Source: Methylobacterium sp. PvR107 (GTDB taxonomy: Bacteria; Pseudomonadota; Alphaproteobacteria; Rhizobiales; Beijerinckiaceae). Taken from it: 64,000 nucleotides of DNA. The notes below the pieces were generated by a model. It was not told the DNA's origin, did not search any database, and was given only the letters and a program-made list of their open reading frames with translations. This document shows positions 60,207-64,000 of this stretch, piece after piece. Each line of letters begins with the position of its first letter. Within the stretch, counting starts at the first letter, position 1. The DNA is taken from the NCBI RefSeq assembly GCF_017833295.1, contig NZ_JAFIBW010000001.1:1922001-1986000 (forward strand). The letters are read 5' to 3'. The position numbers and the translations under genes are program-made.

Positions 60207-63200
60207 TCAGGCGGCCTTGGTGCCCGCGGTGCGGGGTCGGCTGGCGTCCTGCCGCCGATCGGTGTTGCCCTTGCGGGTCTCGGCCTTGTGATCGTCCACG
60301 CCCTCGCGGACGTGGCGGGCGCCGGCAGCGGTGGTGCTGGCCACCATCCGGCTATCCTCACGGTTTTCGCTCCGCAGGGCCGTGACCTCTTCGCGGAGGG
60401 CCCGCAACTCGGCCAGCATCGCATCGCTGCCGCCCATGCCAGCCGAGACCGGCATCGGCATGGCCAGCGCCGGCATCGTGAAGCGGTTGTCGTTCATCGC
60501 CTCCAGCCACGGGCCGTAGACCCGCGCCGAGGCCGCGTTCACGACGAACTCGCCGTTCGACACGCGCGCCGCGATGCTATCCGACGTTCCGGTGCCTGGG
60601 CCGCTGATCCAGCCGCCGGTGGCATAGGTCACCGCGCCATTCTTAGCGTTGGCGCTGCGCAGGTTATTCAGCATCAGCGATTGGACGTTGTAGGTGTTCC
60701 CATAGTAATCGCCCTGCGCCGCCATGAATGCATTGGTGCGCGCGGTGTTTTGCTGCACGAATGAATTCTGATCGTTGATGGAGGCGTTGAGGTTCACAAG
60801 CTGCTGCTGAAGCTGGACCTGGGACGACGACAGGCCGTTGATGCTGTCGAGCAGTTGGTTCTGTCCCGACAGGATCGCGTTCTGCTGGGCCAGGATGTTG
60901 CTCTGGCCAGCCGTGATGTCGTTGTTCACCGCGACGGTGTTGTTCGTAGCCGCCGCGTTGGCGCTGGTGGCCGCGGCGTTGCTGTTGGTCGCAGCGGTGT
61001 ACTGCTCGACGCGGAACGACGAGGCGTTCGCAGCCTCCAGCTTGCTGATCTGGCCATCGCCGTTCGCGTCGATCGCGTTGAAGATCTGCCGGGCCTGGAT
61101 CTGCTCGGATGAGGTCGCGAGCGGCCCGAGGCCGGCCAAGAACTCGTTGAAGTCTAGCAGGCCGTTCACCGAGGTGTCGAGCATCGCGAAGTTGGCGTAC
61201 AGCGCCGCCGCGACCAGCCCTGGGCTGTTGGCCTGGAGACCGGCGTAGAGCTGCGCCTGCATCGCCTGCGTCGCCGTCACGACTGCGACCTTGCTGTCCG
61301 TGATCGCGTTGACGATGAACTGCTCGGCCGAGATCTGCGTCGGCAGGGCCGCAAGCGTCTGCTGCACCTGCTGGAAGGTGGCCTGATAGGCGCTGCTTGA
61401 GGCGTTGTAGGCCTTGCTCGCGTCCAGCAGCGCCGAGGCATACTGCGTGATGTTGTCGAGCGCGGTCCGGTCGCCACCCTGCGCCAGGGCGAGCTGCGCG
61501 CTGTACTGCGCCTGAGCTTCGGCAAGGCGGTCCTTCGGCGCGAGCGGCGAATCCGTCCCCGTCTTCAGCCCGTCGAGGAACGTCTTGATGTTCTTGGCGA
61601 AGGCGTCGAACGCGGTCTGAGCCGCGTCCATCTGCTGCTTCAGAGCATCGGCGGCCTGCTTCCCGTAATCGGAGATGATCTTCAGCCGCTCGGCGGCCTG
61701 GGTCTGCTCCAGTTCGGCCAATGCCTCGCCGCCGGCCTTGATCTCGTCCTCGCGCTCTTGGAGCGCCTGCCGGTTGTAGGCGTCGAGTTGGCCGCCCAGC
61801 GTGGTCGAGTCGTTCGTGGCGGTGAAGTACCGGTCCGCGTAGCCCTTCAGCCGGGCGTTGAGCGCGTCCGTCGCCTGCTTGGCGAAGTCGTTGATGATCT
61901 TGAGGCGCTCGGCGCCCTGCGCCTGCTCCAGATCAGCGATAGCATCGCCGCCGGCCTTGACCTCCTCGACTCGCTCCTGGGTTGCCTTGCGGTCGTATTC
62001 GGCAAGTTGCCCGGCCAAGGTCGTCGTGTCGTTCGTCGCGGCGAAGGTGCGATCCTGGAAGGTGAGCTGGCGCTCCTTCACCGCCGCATTGTAGTCGGCG
62101 ATCAGCTTGTTCCGCTCAAGCACCTGGGTCGCGATCAGGTCGTCGAGCGCTTGGCCGCCCTTGGCCATCTCGGTCCACTGGTCCCATTCGGCGGTGCGGT
62201 CGAAGGCGGTCAGCTTGGTCGACAGGCTGTCGTCGCTGAAGTTCACCGCGAAGGCGCGATCCTCGTACCCGCGCTTGCGGTCCTGGATCTCGGACAGGGC
62301 CTGAGCCGCAGCCTTGGCGGCCTGATCCGCGCTCATCGAGGCGGTTTCGGAATACTCGTGGACCTTGCCCTGGAGCTCCGGAAATTTGGCGATCAGGTCG
62401 TTGAAGGCGCTCCCGACAAGCTGGCTGCCGTCGACCAGCTTCTGCGCAGCCGCCGTGAAGTAGGTGTCCACCGCCCCGAGATCGCCGCCTACCGACGTCG
62501 CGTCCGCCCGCAGGCCCGCGACTTCCTTGATGAGGTCCGCGGCGTCGTTCAGGTACGACTTGTTCTGGGCGTCGTTGATCTTCCGGCCGAGATCGTCGTT
62601 GAACTTGTCCTTCAGGGCGTCGAGCGCCTTGATGGTGCGGTCGTTGATGATCTTCGCGGTATCGTCTGCGGAGAACCCGAGATCCTTCAGCACCTGGTTG
62701 AGGCCGGCCGCGGTGCCTTGGATCCGGGATAGCTCGGTCTCGGTCGAGGAGAGCTCCTTCGGCGCGTCGAGTTGGCTGAGCGCGTCTTCGACCGCAGCCT
62801 CACGGGCCCGCGCGATGGCATCGCTGCTGCCGAGCCGGCCGGAATCCGCCACGAAGCCCTTGATCGCCTCGCCCAACTGCTGGACCTGGGACAGCGCCTG
62901 CGCGAACGGACCGCTGGTGCCGAAGCCGGCTCGGACCTCCTTCAGCGTGCCCTCGAAGCCATCGGCGAACACCGCCGTCATCCGGGCCACATAGGTCTGG
63001 TAGTCCTTCATCAGCTTGTCGGCGAGCGCCTGATCGCCGCCTTCGCTGGCCGTCTTTGCTGCCTGCCTTAGCTGCGCCTCGGCATCAGCGATCTGCTTGC
63101 CGACGTTGCCGATTGAGCCGCCCTCGAACATGAGGGCAAGCTGCTCGATCTGCGGACGAGCCTGCTCCAGCGCCTCGCGCCGGGCCTGGAGCTCCTGCTG

Positions 63201-64000
63201 CAGCTTCTTCTTGGCTTCCTTTTTGGCCTGGGACTCACCGAAGATGCCGCCGATCAGACCCGCCGCGCCACCGACCAGCGCGCCCGGGACATTGCCTACC
63301 GCGAACCCGGCCGCCGCGCCGCCGAGCGCGCCAATCAGGGGCGACTGCGACTGATAGCCGATCGAGCCGCCGATGCCGGCCGCAGCGAGGCCCTGTCCCA
63401 GGCCCCCCATAGCGAACCCGCCGTTGGAGGCGCCGCTCTTGTTGCCGCCGAACAGGCTCTTCAGCCCCGAGAAGATGCCTTCCTCGGATCCGGTCGAGAT
63501 GGCCTTCTCCAGCTTCTGGCCGTCGAACAGGTTCTGCAAATTCGAGAAGAAGCTGCTAGTGCCGCCGCCCTTACCGTCGAGCCCACCGCTGATGAGCGGC
63601 TGGATGATGTTCTGCTCCAGCACCCGTGAGCCGATCCGCGAGAAGCCCTTTGAGAAGCTGTCTGCGAACGAGGCGAAGCTCTTTTTGCCGCTCGAGGTCA
63701 GGTCGTCGAAGATCCCACCGATCGCCGAGGAGATATCCTGCGCGAGCCGGGTGTACTGGTCCTTGGCGTAGGTGACGTCAGCCTTCAGCTTCTCCTGATT
63801 GATGTAGGCGATGCTCTCGGGCGCCGTGATGCTGATGCCCTGACGCTTGAGGCTCTGCTCGGCCTGAAGCTGGGCGATCGCGATGGCGCGGTCCCGGTTA
63901 TTCGCGCCGAGGAGCTCGCCCTCCTTCGTGAGCATGTCGATCTGGCGCTTGGTCTCCTCCGACATGGAGAGAACCTGCGCGCGCTTGTCCGCGTCGAGTT
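60207..64000 (-). CDS. Tail tape-measure protein, N-terminus outside window
   Basis: At least 1,264 residues are visible. The frame is still open at the window edge (LDADKRAQVLSMSEETKRQI), so the true start lies beyond 64,000. It has a Gly/Ala membrane-type segment (GLAAAGIGGSIGYQSQ, ALVGGAAGLIGGIFGE), long coiled coils, three repeats of about 70 residues (FAATNDTTTLAGQLAEYD, FTATNDSTTLGGQLDAYN), a pair of EF-hand-like loops (LDTSVNGLLDFNEF, IDANGDGQISKLEA), and a C-terminal motif typical of phage (WISGPGTGTSDSIAARVSNG, EFVVNAASARVYGPWLEAMN). It sets tail length and helps DNA entry. Confidence 0.9.
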   Translation of the reverse strand, partial: LDADKRAQVLSMSEETKRQIDMLTKEGELLGANNRDRAIAIAQLQAEQSLKRQGISITAPESIAYINQEKLKADVTYAKDQYTRLAQDISSAIGGIFDDLTSSGKKSFASFADSFSKGFSRIGSRVLEQNIIQPLISGGLDGKGGGTSSFFSNLQNLFDGQKLEKAISTGSEEGIFSGLKSLFGGNKSGASNGGFAMGGLGQGLAAAGIGGSIGYQSQSPLIGALGGAAAGFAVGNVPGALVGGAAGLIGGIFGESQAKKEAKKKLQQELQARREALEQARPQIEQLALMFEGGSIGNVGKQIADAEAQLRQAAKTASEGGDQALADKLMKDYQTYVARMTAVFADGFEGTLKEVRAGFGTSGPFAQALSQVQQLGEAIKGFVADSGRLGSSDAIARAREAAVEDALSQLDAPKELSSTETELSRIQGTAAGLNQVLKDLGFSADDTAKIINDRTIKALDALKDKFNDDLGRKINDAQNKSYLNDAADLIKEVAGLRADATSVGGDLGAVDTYFTAAAQKLVDGSQLVGSAFNDLIAKFPELQGKVHEYSETASMSADQAAKAAAQALSEIQDRKRGYEDRAFAVNFSDDSLSTKLTAFDRTAEWDQWTEMAKGGQALDDLIATQVLERNKLIADYNAAVKERQLTFQDRTFAATNDTTTLAGQLAEYDRKATQERVEEVKAGGDAIADLEQAQGAERLKIINDFAKQATDALNARLKGYADRYFTATNDSTTLGGQLDAYNRQALQEREDEIKAGGEALAELEQTQAAERLKIISDYGKQAADALKQQMDAAQTAFDAFAKNIKTFLDGLKTGTDSPLAPKDRLAEAQAQYSAQLALAQGGDRTALDNITQYASALLDASKAYNASSSAYQATFQQVQQTLAALPTQISAEQFIVNAITDSKVAVVTATQAMQAQLYAGLQANSPGLVAAALYANFAMLDTSVNGLLDFNEFLAGLGPLATSSEQIQARQIFNAIDANGDGQISKLEAANASSFRVEQYTAATNSNAAATSANAAATNNTVAVNNDITAGQSNILAQQNAILSGQNQLLDSINGLSSSQVQLQQQLVNLNASINDQNSFVQQNTARTNAFMAAQGDYYGNTYNVQSLMLNNLRSANAKNGAVTYATGGWISGPGTGTSDSIAARVSNGEFVVNAASARVYGPWLEAMNDNRFTMPALAMPMPVSAGMGGSDAMLAELRALREEVTALRSENREDSRMVASTTAAGARHVREGVDDHKAETRKGNTDRRQDASRPRTAGTKAA

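Larger units (their letters stand above)
51035..64000 (-). mobile_element. Prophage lysis and tail block (partial)
   Basis: An almost unbroken run of minus-strand genes, many overlapping by 4 bp, encodes a tape-measure protein, tail components, tail fibre, endolysin, holin and small membrane proteins. The order (tape measure, tip, fibre, lysis) is that of a siphophage-like late operon. Head genes would be expected to the right of 64,000. Confidence 0.88.

Noticed and set aside
52182..64000. Gene transfer agent instead of prophage, because of the 3-TM holin
   Set aside because: The tail proteins here do not read like the conserved Rhodobacter-type gene transfer agent set, and an endolysin plus fibre arrangement fits an ordinary siphophage-like prophage. 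Head genes are outside the window, so this is not final.
1..64000. CRISPR arrays or rRNA genes
   Set aside because: No regularly spaced direct repeats and no rRNA-like sequence were seen.

Overview
The window is high-GC alphaproteobacterial DNA, most likely Methylobacterium or a close relative in Methylobacteriaceae. The signs are DUF6894 proteins, a Ros/MucR-type regulator, a phasin, a complete FixL/FixJ pair, an F-ATPase zeta-subunit paralogue and many short lineage-type proteins. I had no database search, so the genus is an inference.

Positions 1-25,920 form a low-oxygen/energy-stress island. It encodes a haem-PAS FixL kinase, the response regulator FixJ, a receiver-only protein and an FNR/FixK-type regulator. 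Their likely targets are four intact tandem universal stress proteins (Usp), three BON-domain proteins, a class I cytochrome c, a phosphoketolase plus acetate kinase, a VIT-family transporter, two P-type ATPases, an ATP-synthase zeta paralogue, a phasin, an SPW membrane protein and several small unknown proteins. Fourteen 14-bp FNR/FixK-like boxes (consensus TTG-N6-ATCAA, loosely TTGMGNTGGATCAA) are spread through this stretch. Thirteen of them sit 62-120 bp from a start codon with class II activator geometry. At least three serve divergent genes. The island has also decayed in places: a zinc alcohol dehydrogenase, a second Usp-linked cytochrome c and a further Usp gene are pseudogenes.

Positions 26,000-44,200 are mixed accessory chromosome. 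They hold a TAXI-type solute-binding protein, a DUF1254 protein, an LssY_C protein, a large autotransporter broken by a frameshift and apparently lacking its 5' end, a MucR-like regulator without zinc ligands, DUF6894 genes and relics, a phospholipase A2-like secreted protein, PilZ-like proteins and an IS256-family transposase relic.

At 44,640-45,025 a dead tyrosine integrase converges on the 3' half of a tRNA-Lys gene, which marks an integration site. Beyond it come short phage-type genes, a CAU tRNA, a KilA-N protein and an AT-rich membrane-protein gene. From about 51,000 to the right edge a minus-strand prophage block carries lysis genes (3-TM holin, endolysin) and tail genes (fibre, tip, repeat protein, tape measure). 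Many of its genes overlap start-to-stop, and the tape-measure gene runs off the window.
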